This document shows, one piece after another, positions 38,459-46,753 of a DNA stretch of 64,000 bases. The stretch comes from Brevibacterium sp. 'Marine'. GTDB taxonomy: Bacteria; Actinomycetota; Actinomycetes; Actinomycetales; Brevibacteriaceae. Within the stretch, counting starts at the first letter, position 1; every line of letters begins with the position of its first letter. Position numbers and translations under genes: made by a program. The notes beneath the pieces were generated by a model. That model was not told the DNA's origin and made no database searches. It was given only the letters and a program-made list of their open reading frames with translations. The stretch is from assembly GCF_012844365.1 (NCBI RefSeq), contig NZ_CP051626.1:1-64000 (forward strand), read 5' to 3'.

Positions 38459-39199
38459 TCAGTGCTTGGCGTCGGAGCCTTCAGCGGACTCCGAAGCCGG
38501 CTTCGGAGCGGGAACCTCGTCCGCGGCCTCGGCCTTGGTCGACGGCACGGCGGTCTGCGAGACCTCGGTGGCGGCGGCCTGACGCGAAGCCGGGGTCGAA
38601 CCGACCGGACGGGCATCGGCGGGACGGTTGTTCGGCAGCGGGGTCGACCAGGGATCTTCGACCGGCTGGGCCTTCTTCCACACGTAGTAGCCGATTCCGG
38701 CGGCCGAACCGATGACGAGTGTCCACACGAGTGCGGCCTTTCCGCCGCCGGACTTGCGAGCGGTGTCCTTCTCGATGCGCTTGCCGGCGTTGGCGAGGGC
38801 CTTGCGAGCCTTCTTCATGGCCTTCTTGTCCCCGGTGAGGCGGACAGCCAGGTCATCGATGAGCTTCGGGGTCTCGGCAGCGGACAGCGAAGTCGCGGCA
38901 TTCGACGCGAACTTGCCGGCGCGTTCGGTCGCTTCGGGACGGTAGGACTCGAGCTTGTCGGCCCAGTTGTGGACCTGATCATTGGCCTTGTCGGCCAGAG
39001 CTTCGACCTGCGGACGTGCCTTCTCGGCGAACTCTTCGGCCTTGCCTGCCAGTGCCTCGACCTGGGGGCGGGCCTTGTCGGCGGCCTCACGCAGCTTCGG
39101 GGCTGCGGTCTCGCTGGCATCTGCCAGGACTCGGAGTGACGTCTGCTTCGCGGAATCGAGCTTCGAAGTGAGCTGATCTCGAGTGGGCTTCTTCGACAT
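38459..39199 (-). CDS. Membrane-anchored, helix-rich (apolipoprotein-like) protein of unknown function
   Basis: A 246-residue protein. Residues 1-150 are charged, Ala/Lys/Glu-rich and almost surely helical, with the repeat KARPQVEAL (twice, about 43 and 61) and weaker copies, in the manner of apolipoprotein or LEA-like helices. One membrane helix follows (about 155-172, ALVWTLVIGSAAGIGYYVW), then a WSTPLPNNRP stretch and a Pro/Ala/Glu-rich tail. Related proteins sit near ppiA in other actinobacteria. The function is unknown. It is divergent from ppiA. Confidence 0.78.
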   Translation of the reverse strand: MSKKPTRDQLTSKLDSAKQTSLRVLADASETAAPKLREAADKARPQVEALAGKAEEFAEKARPQVEALADKANDQVHNWADKLESYRPEATERAGKFASNAATSLSAAETPKLIDDLAVRLTGDKKAMKKARKALANAGKRIEKDTARKSGGGKAALVWTLVIGSAAGIGYYVWKKAQPVEDPWSTPLPNNRPADARPVGSTPASRQAAATEVSQTAVPSTKAEAADEVPAPKPASESAEGSDAKH

Positions 39200-39375
39200 A
39201 AACTGTTCCCAATCCTTAGATGTCGGTGGTCAAGGTGATCACCGACCAGTCTACGGCCTCGGGGCAAACCTGGGGACAGCGGATGTCATCGAATTGTCTG
39301 CGGATCGCCTGACAGGTTGGGCAACGGACCTGGTGCGAAACTGCATTCACCGCCTCGGCGTGGAAGAATGAAGTC

Positions 39376-39918
39376 ATGACTACAGCCTCAACGCATACCG
39401 CAGTCCTGCACACCAACCACGGGGACATCACCCTCAACCTCTTCGGCAACCATGCCCCGAAGACCGTGGCCAACTTCGTCGAACTGGCCCAGGGTGAGCG
39501 TGAGTTCACCGATCCGTCGACCGGCGAGCCGACCAAGCGCCCCTTCTTCGACGGGCTCGGCTTCCACCGCATCATCTCGAACTTCATGATCCAAGGCGGC
39601 TGCCCACTGGGCACCGGCACCGGCGGACCCGGCTACACCTTCGATGACGAGATCCACCCGGAACTGCAGTTCGACCGCAAGTACCTGCTGGCCATGGCCA
39701 ACGCCGGCAAGCAGATGGGACGCGGCACCAACGGCTCGCAGTTCTTCATCACCACCGCCGAGACCCCCTGGCTCAACGGCAAGCACACCATCTTCGGTGA
39801 GGTCGCCGATGAAGCCGGTCAGAAGGTCGTCGACGAGATCGAAGGTGTGCGCACCGCTGCGATGGACAAGCCGGTCGAGCCGGTCGTCATCGAGAAGGTC
39901 GACATCACCGCGAAGTGA
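39376..39918 (+). CDS. ppiA: Cyclophilin-type peptidyl-prolyl isomerase
   Basis: A 180-residue cytoplasmic cyclophilin that speeds cis-trans isomerisation before proline. The fold's key blocks are present: FHRIISNFMIQGGCP (with the catalytic Arg), MANAGKQMGRGTNGSQFFIT and WLNGKHTIFGEV. No signal peptide. It holds the same place as Rv0009 ppiA. The rhomboid gene follows. Confidence 0.95.
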   Translation: MTTASTHTAVLHTNHGDITLNLFGNHAPKTVANFVELAQGEREFTDPSTGEPTKRPFFDGLGFHRIISNFMIQGGCPLGTGTGGPGYTFDDEIHPELQFDRKYLLAMANAGKQMGRGTNGSQFFITTAETPWLNGKHTIFGEVADEAGQKVVDEIEGVRTAAMDKPVEPVVIEKVDITAK

Positions 39919-39956
39919 GTCACGGTCCGCAGAGGACCACTGAGTACCATGGTGTG

Positions 39957-40652
39957 ATGGACACACCTGAGGAGGGCTCGGCACGGGAAACCGGCCGGGC
40001 CCTCTCTGCATCCCCGCCGCTGATCACCCGCACGCTCCTCATCGTCACCATCGTGGCCTTTCTCGCGGAGCTCATACCCGGCCTCGACCTGCTGCGGCGG
40101 CTGAGCTTCGTTCCCGCGCTCACGCTCGACCAGCCGTGGCGGGTCCTCTCGGTCGCACTCGTCCACGAGGAGCCCTCACCGTTCCACCTGCTGGCGAACA
40201 TGATCGGCCTGTTCTTCTTCGGATCCTTCGTCGAACGAGCCCTGGGACATTGGACGTTCCTGACCGTCTACATCATCGGCACCGCCGGCGGTTCGGCCAT
40301 GGTGCTCCTGCTGGCCGACCCCTTCAGCGTCGACTGGGTGACGAACCACATAGGTGCGTCGGGCGCGGTGTTCGCGATCGTCGGCGTCCTCTTGGCTCCG
40401 ACCCGTCGACTCGACCGGAACATCGCCGGGGTTCTCGTGTTCGTCGCGCTCAACTTCGGCTATGGGTTCCTCGTCCCGGGGGTGTCCTGGGAGTCCCACC
40501 TCGGCGGGCTGATCACCGGATTCGTCCTCGGCTGTGCGGGGCTGCTGGGACCACAGCGATCGCGGACGCTGGTGTTCACGGCGAGCTCGGTCGGTCTGGT
40601 GGTGCTCATGGCGCTCGGTGGGGCGTGGAAGATGGCCGGCCTCGGGCTGTGA
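39957..40652 (+). CDS. Rhomboid-family intramembrane serine protease
   Basis: A 231-residue membrane protein with six or seven helices. The catalytic dyad is visible as Ser135 in GASGAVF and His181 in WESHLGG, with an oxyanion-type Asn81 in FHLLANMIGLFFFG. Rhomboids cut transmembrane substrates; the target here is unknown. ATG at 39957 gives a typical N terminus; a GTG at 39915 overlapping the ppiA stop is an alternative adding 14 residues. Rhomboid genes lie beside ppiA in several actinobacteria. Confidence 0.88.
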   Translation: MDTPEEGSARETGRALSASPPLITRTLLIVTIVAFLAELIPGLDLLRRLSFVPALTLDQPWRVLSVALVHEEPSPFHLLANMIGLFFFGSFVERALGHWTFLTVYIIGTAGGSAMVLLLADPFSVDWVTNHIGASGAVFAIVGVLLAPTRRLDRNIAGVLVFVALNFGYGFLVPGVSWESHLGGLITGFVLGCAGLLGPQRSRTLVFTASSVGLVVLMALGGAWKMAGLGL

Positions 40653-40770
40653 GCGCGGACCGGGCTCCGGTCCCTGTCTCGGTCTCTGAGTTCGAGACGA
40701 TCGGCAGCTGCGGAGAGCTTCCTCGGCACTGCCAGGCTTTTACCAGACAAAAGCCGATCTGTGTGCACTC

Positions 40771-40920
40771 TGCAGTGGAAAATTCTTTGTCCACAAGCTC
40801 TATCCACAAGGTGGATAACTTACATGCGTGTGTTTAGCCAGGTCAGAGCCCTGAAATAAGTTTTCCACAAGCGACGCACCCGGCTTGGGTATAACTCGAT
40901 GCTTGTGGATTGTTGACGCG
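40771..40920. promoter_or_regulatory. Second DnaA-box cluster with oriC-like blocks
   Basis: Part of a 394-base gene-free gap. Boxes or near-boxes: TTGTCCACA (40787-40795), CTATCCACA (40800-40808), the complement GGTGGATAA (40810-40818), TTTTCCACA (40861-40869) and the complement TGTGGATTG (40904-40912). In between, TACATGCGTGTGTTTAGCCA (40821-40840) matches 18 of 20 bases of oriC 1901-1920, and GGTCAGAGCCCT (40841-40852) matches 11 of 12 of oriC 1975-1986, in the same order. It may titrate or reactivate DnaA, or be a duplicated origin fragment. No function is proven. Confidence 0.8.
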
Positions 40921-40961
40921 GGACTGCGAGTGCCGAAACGCGTAGGGACCCGGTGAATGCA

Positions 40962-41023
40962 GATTGTCTGGTCCATCCGCGGTGATTCCGAGCTCGGAAT
41001 CACCGCGGATGGACCAGACAATC
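40962..41023. repeat. 62-bp perfect palindrome between rhomboid and crgA
   Basis: Two 31-base arms (40962-40992 and 40993-41023) that are exact complements with no spacer, centred on GAGCTC. It lies between convergent genes, 23 bases past the crgA stop, and can act as a bidirectional terminator. Its perfect symmetry is unusual. Confidence 0.95.
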
Positions 41024-41046
41024 GACGCGCGTGCGGCCGGGACCGG

Positions 41047-41772
41047 CTAACGCCAACGTGTGGACATGATCAGACCCGCCACGAAGAAGGCGAAGCCGAT
41101 GAGGATGTTCCAGTTGCCCCAGGCCTCGACGGGGAAAGCGCCCTGGGTGATGTAGAAGGTGACGAGCCAGATCAGGCCGACGAGCAGCAGGCCGATGAGC
41201 ACCGGCAGGAACCAGCTCGGATTCGGCTTGATCGTCTGCTGGCCCGAGGTCGAGGTGTAGCTCGCGGTCTTGCGTCCCTGCGGCCGCTTGGCCGGATTGC
41301 CCGAACGGGACGTCCGCTTGGCAGCCGCACCTTTCGAGCCGGTTGTCTTGGAGCCCGATGATTTGGAATCAGAGGCCTTCGAGTCCGAGGTCTTCGACGT
41401 CTTCACACCCTTGCCCGACTTCGCATCCTTGCTCGAGTCGGACTTCTCGGCCGACTTCTCGTCCTTGGCCGCCTTGTCCTTCTTCCCGACGGCCGCGGTC
41501 TCGGAGTCCTTCTCGGAGCCCTTCGCAGAAGCCTTGTCGGAGTCCTTGCTCTCCGCGTCCTCGTCCGCGGAATCGTCCGTCAGATCGTCCGCAGCGGATT
41601 CGGTCGCATCCGATTCTTCGTCAGCAGCCTCGGCGACATCGGTGTCGAGCGATTCGGTCTCGAGTTCCTCGACCTCGGCAGCCTCGACCGCTTCAGCGGA
41701 CTCGGCCTGCTTCGCCTTGGCCGCCGACGAAGTGCGAGAAGTGCGCTGGGGGCGTCCTTTGGACTTGGCCAC
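41047..41772 (-). CDS. crgA: Cell-division protein CrgA with a long acidic/basic N-terminal extension
   Basis: CrgA is a small two-helix membrane protein that links FtsZ, FtsI and other divisome parts in actinobacteria. The last 75 or so residues (about 167-241) are a normal CrgA: PNPSWFLPVLIGLLLVGLIWLVTFYI, then WNILIGFAFFVAGLIMSTRW. Before it lies an extension of about 150 residues: MAKSKGRPQRTS, an acidic Glu/Asp/Ala block, and a Lys/Ser/Asp-rich block with SDSKSS-type repeats. Typical CrgA is 80-95 residues. The extension is likely disordered and cytoplasmic. Position before the sortase gene fits the usual neighbourhood. Confidence 0.92.
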   Translation of the reverse strand: MAKSKGRPQRTSRTSSAAKAKQAESAEAVEAAEVEELETESLDTDVAEAADEESDATESAADDLTDDSADEDAESKDSDKASAKGSEKDSETAAVGKKDKAAKDEKSAEKSDSSKDAKSGKGVKTSKTSDSKASDSKSSGSKTTGSKGAAAKRTSRSGNPAKRPQGRKTASYTSTSGQQTIKPNPSWFLPVLIGLLLVGLIWLVTFYITQGAFPVEAWGNWNILIGFAFFVAGLIMSTRWR

Positions 41773-42002
41773 AAGTACTCCTTTGTCGGTCGACCGTCGT
41801 TGGGTCGCCGAATGAATGGTTGGGGACGATCGCAGACCAGTCTACTCGGGGCGGGGGTCACAGTGAAAAACTCCGACTACCCTGAAAGCGCCCCGAGCGC
41901 GCCCCGAACGATGATTCCCATAGGATAAAGTGCATAGGGGTGTCCCCGCCTGTCTTCTTCGACGGCCCCCGACAATGCAGTGACAGTCACGGAGCAGAAG
42001 TG

Positions 42003-43172
42003 GTGAATAGTTCCTCCTCGGGTAACGAGCCGGGCGTGAATCCGCCCTCGCGACCCACTATCCGTCCTGCTCAGAGACGGATGTCCACCTCCCACTCTGC
42101 CGATCAGCAGGTCGGGCACTCTGCCGGTCGGTCCGCGGACGACTCCGCTGCCGCCGGCGACCAGCCGCTGCCCAGCCGACGCGAGCTGCGGCGCAGGGAA
42201 GCCGAAGCCGCCGCAGCCCAGGGCGAACCGACCGCCGTCTACTCAGACGCCCCGCCCGTCTACGAACAGCCTCAGCCCACCCACGCCCAGCCCACGCACG
42301 CCCAGACCACTCAAGCCATGCCCGCGGTCCCGCAGGGTCACGGCGGACAATCCACGCAGGGCCGCCTCGGCGAGGATCAGCCCCAGAATCGTCCCGTAAC
42401 TCGACGCCGGCGCCGACGTCAGCCGGCGGAGAAGGAACCGCTCGGCCCGATCCGCGGGACCGTGCGCACCTTCGGCGAACTGTGCATCACGGCCGGACTC
42501 GTCCTCATCCTCTTCGTCGTCTGGCAGCTGTGGTGGACGGACATCCAGGCCAACCGCGACAACGAAGTGCTCGCCGACGAACTCACCCAGGACTGGGCGA
42601 ATCAGGACCCGAACGAACTGCCCGACGATCCGGACGAACCCGTGGTCGCCGAACCTGTGGGCAAGAACGAAGCCTTCGGCATCTTCTACATCCCGCGCTT
42701 CGGAGACGACTACTACCGCACCGTCGCCGAGGGCGTCGACCTCGAACCCGTGCTCAACCGGATGGGTGTGGGCCGCTACCCGAACTCGGCGATGCCCGGC
42801 GAGGTCGGGAACTTCTCCGTCGCCGGTCACCGCGTGACCTACGGCAAGCCGTTCAACCAGATCGCGAATCTGCGCCCGGGCGACGAGATCATCGTCCAGA
42901 CGAAGGACGGCTTCTACACCTACACCTTCCGCAACTTCGACATCATCCTCCCCGATGCCGTCGAAGTGCTCTCGCCCGTGCCCGACGCACCCGACTTCAA
43001 GGGCAAGGACCGGATCCTGACGATGACGGCCTGCAACCCGATGTTCTCCGCCCGGGAACGCTACGTCGCCTACGCCGAACTCACGGACTGGACGCCGGCC
43101 GGCAACGGAGCGCCCGACAGCATCAAGGACTCGAAGGCCTACGACAAGGTCAGCAAGAACGGCGGTGCCTGA
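42003..43172 (+). CDS. Class E sortase
   Basis: A 389-residue transpeptidase that attaches secreted proteins to the cell wall. A disordered Gln/Pro-rich cytoplasmic segment with a basic RRRRRRQP patch precedes one membrane helix (about 160-180). The sortase domain begins FGIFYIPRFGDDYYRTVAEG. Catalytic residues: His276 (VAGHR), Cys344 (TACNPMFS) and probably Arg353. I chose GTG at 42003 because GGAG lies 8 bases upstream. Same-strand small membrane protein and trpG genes follow closely. Class E sortases occur at this locus in many actinobacteria. Confidence 0.92.
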   Translation: MNSSSSGNEPGVNPPSRPTIRPAQRRMSTSHSADQQVGHSAGRSADDSAAAGDQPLPSRRELRRREAEAAAAQGEPTAVYSDAPPVYEQPQPTHAQPTHAQTTQAMPAVPQGHGGQSTQGRLGEDQPQNRPVTRRRRRRQPAEKEPLGPIRGTVRTFGELCITAGLVLILFVVWQLWWTDIQANRDNEVLADELTQDWANQDPNELPDDPDEPVVAEPVGKNEAFGIFYIPRFGDDYYRTVAEGVDLEPVLNRMGVGRYPNSAMPGEVGNFSVAGHRVTYGKPFNQIANLRPGDEIIVQTKDGFYTYTFRNFDIILPDAVEVLSPVPDAPDFKGKDRILTMTACNPMFSARERYVAYAELTDWTPAGNGAPDSIKDSKAYDKVSKNGGA

Positions 43173-43173
43173 T

Positions 43174-43344
43174 ATGTACGCATTCATCTGGCGGATCCTT
43201 CCGGGCAACTGGGTCGTCAAACTCATCCTCGCCCTCATCCTCATCGCGGCGGTCGTCCTCCTGCTCATGCAGTACGTCTTCCCCGTGATCGCCCCGTATA
43301 TGCCCTTCAACAACGCCACAGTGACCGAGACCGGACAACAATGA
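43174..43344 (+). CDS. 56-residue membrane protein between sortase and trpG
   Basis: An open frame starting ATG 43174, one base after the sortase stop, and ending TGA 43342-43344, which overlaps the trpG start (ATGA). The product MYAFIWRILPGNWVVKLILA... has one strong membrane helix (about 13-40) and a short polar tail. The tight packing on both sides and the high-GC third positions support it as a real gene. I know small conserved membrane proteins at this spot in other actinobacteria, but no function. Confidence 0.78.
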   Translation: MYAFIWRILPGNWVVKLILALILIAAVVLLLMQYVFPVIAPYMPFNNATVTETGQQ

Positions 43345-43985
43345 CCTCAATCCTCGTCATCGACAACTACGACAGCTTCGTCTACACGCTCGTGTCCTAT
43401 CTGCGCGAGCTCGGCGCCGACGTCGACGTCGTCCGCAACGACGACATCCCCGCCGCCGAGGTGGCCGCCACCGTGGCCGCCTATGACGGCGTGCTCCTGT
43501 CCCCGGGTCCCGGCGTGCCCGCCGAATCCGGAGTCTGCCCGCCCCTGCTGTCCTGGGCGGAGACGACAGGCATGCCCGTGTTCGGCGTCTGCCTGGGCCA
43601 TCAGGCCCTCGGCGAGGTGTTCGGCGCCGAGGTGACCCACTCACCCGTGCTCATGCACGGCAAGACCTCGGTCATCACCCACGACGGCGAAGGCATCTTC
43701 TTCGGCTGCCCGAGCCCGCTGACCGTCACCCGCTACCATTCGCTGGCGATCGTCGACGAGACCCTCGACCTCGAGAAGTTCGCCGTCACCGCCCGCACCG
43801 ACGACGGCATCGTCATGGCCATCGAACACCGGGAGAAACCCCTGTTCGGCGTCCAGTTCCACCCCGAATCCGTGCTCACCGAATGCGGGTACCTCATGCT
43901 CGGCAACTGGCTCGAGGTGTGCGGTCTCGACGGTGCCGCCCAGGCGGCGGCGGGCATGTCCCCGTTGGCGACCGCGATCGCCTGA
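43341..43985 (+). CDS. trpG: Glutamine amidotransferase, anthranilate or aminodeoxychorismate synthase component II
   Basis: A 214-residue class I glutaminase subunit that passes ammonia to a TrpE- or PabB-type partner. It has SPGPGVPAESG (oxyanion loop), nucleophile Cys84 in FGVCLGHQALG, and the His/Glu pair in FGVQFHPESVLTE. Whether it serves tryptophan (trpG) or folate (pabA) synthesis cannot be told here, as no partner gene is nearby; the same locus in M. tuberculosis is annotated trpG/pabA. Confidence 0.93.
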   Translation: MTSILVIDNYDSFVYTLVSYLRELGADVDVVRNDDIPAAEVAATVAAYDGVLLSPGPGVPAESGVCPPLLSWAETTGMPVFGVCLGHQALGEVFGAEVTHSPVLMHGKTSVITHDGEGIFFGCPSPLTVTRYHSLAIVDETLDLEKFAVTARTDDGIVMAIEHREKPLFGVQFHPESVLTECGYLMLGNWLEVCGLDGAAQAAAGMSPLATAIA

Positions 43986-44143
43986 GAATTCCCGCCGATC
44001 CCTGGTCTCAGGGTTCTCGCCGAGGCGGCCGATCGTTATGATCGTGAGCACAGTGATCCCTGTGCGCAGACGATCCGAATTCGCGCCGGGGTCCGTGCAC
44101 GACCGTGAGTGCCGTGCACGAGAGACGAACAGGAGCAGCGACG

Positions 44144-44656
44144 ATGTCAGAACCGACCTATCTGCGCGAGGAACCGTTCACCGAACTCACCGTCATCGAG
44201 GTCCCGGCGACTCCGGCAGCAGTCGTCGAGGCCCGCGAAGTCCACATGTCCGACCTGCCTGAGCTCTTCGACGCCACGTTCTCCGGGCTCTTCCCCGTGC
44301 TCTCCGAGGCGGGCCTCGAACCCGCAGGACCGGCCTTCGCCCTCTACACCCGGCAGCCGAGCGAAACGGTGGATCTGCAGGTGGGGATCCCCACCTCGGC
44401 GGGGCTGAAGAGCGCGGAGCCGATCGCCGGTGGGCATATCGTCATCCCTGCGGAGCTGCCCGGCGGATCCATGGCCGTGCGCAGCCACCTCGGCGGATAT
44501 GACGGGCTCGGGGAATCCTGGGCACAGCTGCTCAAGGACGCGGTGGCGGCCGGGCATCGTCCGGGATTGCCGTTCATCGAACTCTATGTCACCGAACCCA
44601 GCCCCGAGGCGGATCCCGCCGATATGCGCACGGACCTGTTCCTCACCGTGGATTGA
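44144..44656 (+). CDS. GyrI-like / effector-binding domain protein
   Basis: A 170-residue protein resembling the GyrI-like small-molecule-binding domain found alone or at the C terminus of AraC regulators: FALYTRQPSETVDLQVGIPT in the middle and PFIELYVTEPSPEADPADMRTDLFLTVD at the end (the family's ExY...P..D.....T.I.hP pattern). Such free-standing domains bind or hydrolyse small toxic molecules. No helix-turn-helix is present. ATG at 44144 follows AGGAG. Monocistronic between trpG and the convergent kinase operon. Confidence 0.8.
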   Translation: MSEPTYLREEPFTELTVIEVPATPAAVVEAREVHMSDLPELFDATFSGLFPVLSEAGLEPAGPAFALYTRQPSETVDLQVGIPTSAGLKSAEPIAGGHIVIPAELPGGSMAVRSHLGGYDGLGESWAQLLKDAVAAGHRPGLPFIELYVTEPSPEADPADMRTDLFLTVD

Positions 44657-44700
44657 AGAAGGAACCGCGTCACCGACACTCACCGGAGACGACAGCGGAC

Positions 44701-44721
44701 GGGCCAGTCGATGACTGACCC
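44701..44721. terminator. Possible bidirectional terminator between the GyrI-like gene and pknB
   Basis: A 9-bp stem (44701-44709 with 44713-44721, one G-U type mismatch) and a 3-base loop in the 94-base gap between convergent genes. Confidence 0.45.
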
Positions 44722-44750
44722 GGCCGCCCGGCGTTCGAAGGGTATGCGGC

Positions 44751-46637
44751 TCAGTTGCCGATGATGCCTTCGGACCAGTTGTCGAAGAGCCCTCCGCCCA
44801 TCGAGTCCTTGTCCTTATCGTCCTTATTGTCCTTGTCGTCGTCTCCGTTGTCTCCGTCGTCGCCGGGTGCGGTCGGGATGCCTCCGGGGACCGAGGGAAT
44901 CGAGGGCGACGGCTCCGGCGGCTTCTTGGCCACCTTCACGGTGATCTCCGAGCCCTGCTTGACCTCGCTGCCGCCGGTCGCGGACTGTTCGAAGACCTTC
45001 TTCTCATCGTGTTCGTCGGTCTCGACCTCTTCGGTCTTGCACGTGAGCTGGTACTCATCGCCTTCGAGGGTCTTGCAGGCCTCCTCGGCGGTCTGGCCGG
45101 TGACATCGGGGACCTCGACCATGCCCGAAGACACGACGAGATCGACATTCGAATCGACATCGACCTCCTGACCGTCACCGGGCTTGGTCTCGATGACCAC
45201 GCCCTTCTCCACATCCGGGGAATTCTGAGAGATATGGGTGCCGGCCTGCAGACCCGCGTCATTGATGATCTTCCGCGCCTGCTCTTCGGTCTTTCCGGAG
45301 ACGTCGGGGATCGTCACGGACTCGGGGCCGGAGGAGATGATCAGTTTGACCACGCTGTCCTTGTCGACCCTCTGACCGCCCGGAGGATCGGTTTCGATGG
45401 CCTTGCCCTTGTCGACTTCCGAGCTGTACTTCTCGTCCGTGTCCACGCGCAGACCCTGGTGGATGAGGGCCGCCTCGGCCTCGTCTGCGTCCATATTGGC
45501 CACATCCGTGACTTCGACCTGAACGATCGGTTCGGGTTTGTTGATTTCGTACACCCACAGGGCCACGGCGGCCAGGGCGAGGAGGACGAAGATGCTGCCG
45601 ATCCAGACCCACGCGCGCGAACGCTTCTGCGGCGGCCGTTCCTCCTGGTTGGTCATGATCGTCGACACCGGTCCGGTCTCGGGAGCGGCATCGGCCTCGT
45701 TGGCATGGGCCATCGGGGCGGTCATGGGCGGGGCCATCATCGGATACGCCTGAGTGGCTTCGACATCGTCTTCGAAGCTCATGGGACGGCCGTCGCGGGC
45801 GGCGAGCACGTCCTCACGGAAGGTGTAGGCATCCTGGTAGCGGGCGTCGCGGTCCTTGAGCAGAGCGTGGAGGAGGAGCCGGTCGACGGCCGGTGGGATG
45901 TTCGAGTTGTAGAAGCTCGGCGGCTGCGGAGTCTCTCCCACGTGTTGGTAGGCCACGGCCAGCTGGGAATCTCCGACGAACGGGGGACGACCGGCCAGCA
46001 GCTCGTAGAGCAGGCAGGCGGTCGAGTACAGGTCGGAGCGGGCGTCGACGACTTCGCCGCGGGCCTGCTCGGGGGAGAGGTACTGGGCGGTGCCGACGAC
46101 CGACTGGGTCTGCGTCAGCCCCGAATTGTCCTTGAGCGCTCGGGCGATGCCGAAGTCCATGACCTTGATGTCACCCTCGGGGGTGAGCATGACGTTCGCG
46201 GGTTTGATGTCGCGGTGGACGATGCCGTTGCGGTGGGAGTACTCGAGCGGGGCGAGGACTCCGGCGATGACGTTCAGCGCCTCGTCGACGGTGAGTGTGC
46301 CGTGCTCGTTGAGGACTTCGCGCAGGGTCTGACCCTCGACGTATTCCATGACGATGAACGGCACGGACACCGACGAGCCGCCGGATTCGACGAATTCCTC
46401 TTCACCCGAATCGTAGACGGAGACGATTCCGGGATGGTTGAGACCGGCCGCGGACTGGGCCTCGCGCTTGAGCCGAGTATGGAACGACGGATCGCGGGCG
46501 AGATCGGAGCGCAGAAGTTTGATGGCCACGCGACGTCCGAGACGGTTGTCGACGCCCTCATGCACTTCCGCCATGCCCCCACGGCCGAGGAGCGCACGAA
46601 CTTCGTAACGCCCCGACAGCACCTTGGGTTCACTCAT
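44751..46637 (-). CDS. pknB: PASTA-domain serine/threonine protein kinase PknB
   Basis: A 628-residue membrane receptor kinase that senses cell-wall fragments and controls growth and division. Kinase domain about 11-275 (glycine loop LGRGGMAEV, Lys40, HRDIKPANVML, DFGIA). One membrane helix (about 343-365). Three extracellular PASTA domains (about 372-436, 440-506 and 508-571), one fewer than the four of M. tuberculosis PknB. A Pro-rich then Asp/Lys-rich tail ends DNWSEGIIGN. ATG at 46637 follows GGAGGAC. It is the last gene of the fhaA-to-pknB operon, 116 bases after pknA. Confidence 0.96.
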   Translation of the reverse strand: MSEPKVLSGRYEVRALLGRGGMAEVHEGVDNRLGRRVAIKLLRSDLARDPSFHTRLKREAQSAAGLNHPGIVSVYDSGEEEFVESGGSSVSVPFIVMEYVEGQTLREVLNEHGTLTVDEALNVIAGVLAPLEYSHRNGIVHRDIKPANVMLTPEGDIKVMDFGIARALKDNSGLTQTQSVVGTAQYLSPEQARGEVVDARSDLYSTACLLYELLAGRPPFVGDSQLAVAYQHVGETPQPPSFYNSNIPPAVDRLLLHALLKDRDARYQDAYTFREDVLAARDGRPMSFEDDVEATQAYPMMAPPMTAPMAHANEADAAPETGPVSTIMTNQEERPPQKRSRAWVWIGSIFVLLALAAVALWVYEINKPEPIVQVEVTDVANMDADEAEAALIHQGLRVDTDEKYSSEVDKGKAIETDPPGGQRVDKDSVVKLIISSGPESVTIPDVSGKTEEQARKIINDAGLQAGTHISQNSPDVEKGVVIETKPGDGQEVDVDSNVDLVVSSGMVEVPDVTGQTAEEACKTLEGDEYQLTCKTEEVETDEHDEKKVFEQSATGGSEVKQGSEITVKVAKKPPEPSPSIPSVPGGIPTAPGDDGDNGDDDKDNKDDKDKDSMGGGLFDNWSEGIIGN

Positions 46638-46753
46638 GTATGTCCTCCGCTAGTCTCACCCGTTCGGTGGGTTCGTTCTCACCCGAACCGGGTCGAGTTT
46701 CAGTATCTCAAACTCTTCGTTTCTCGTACTCGCTGCTCGGTATCGTTCAATGT

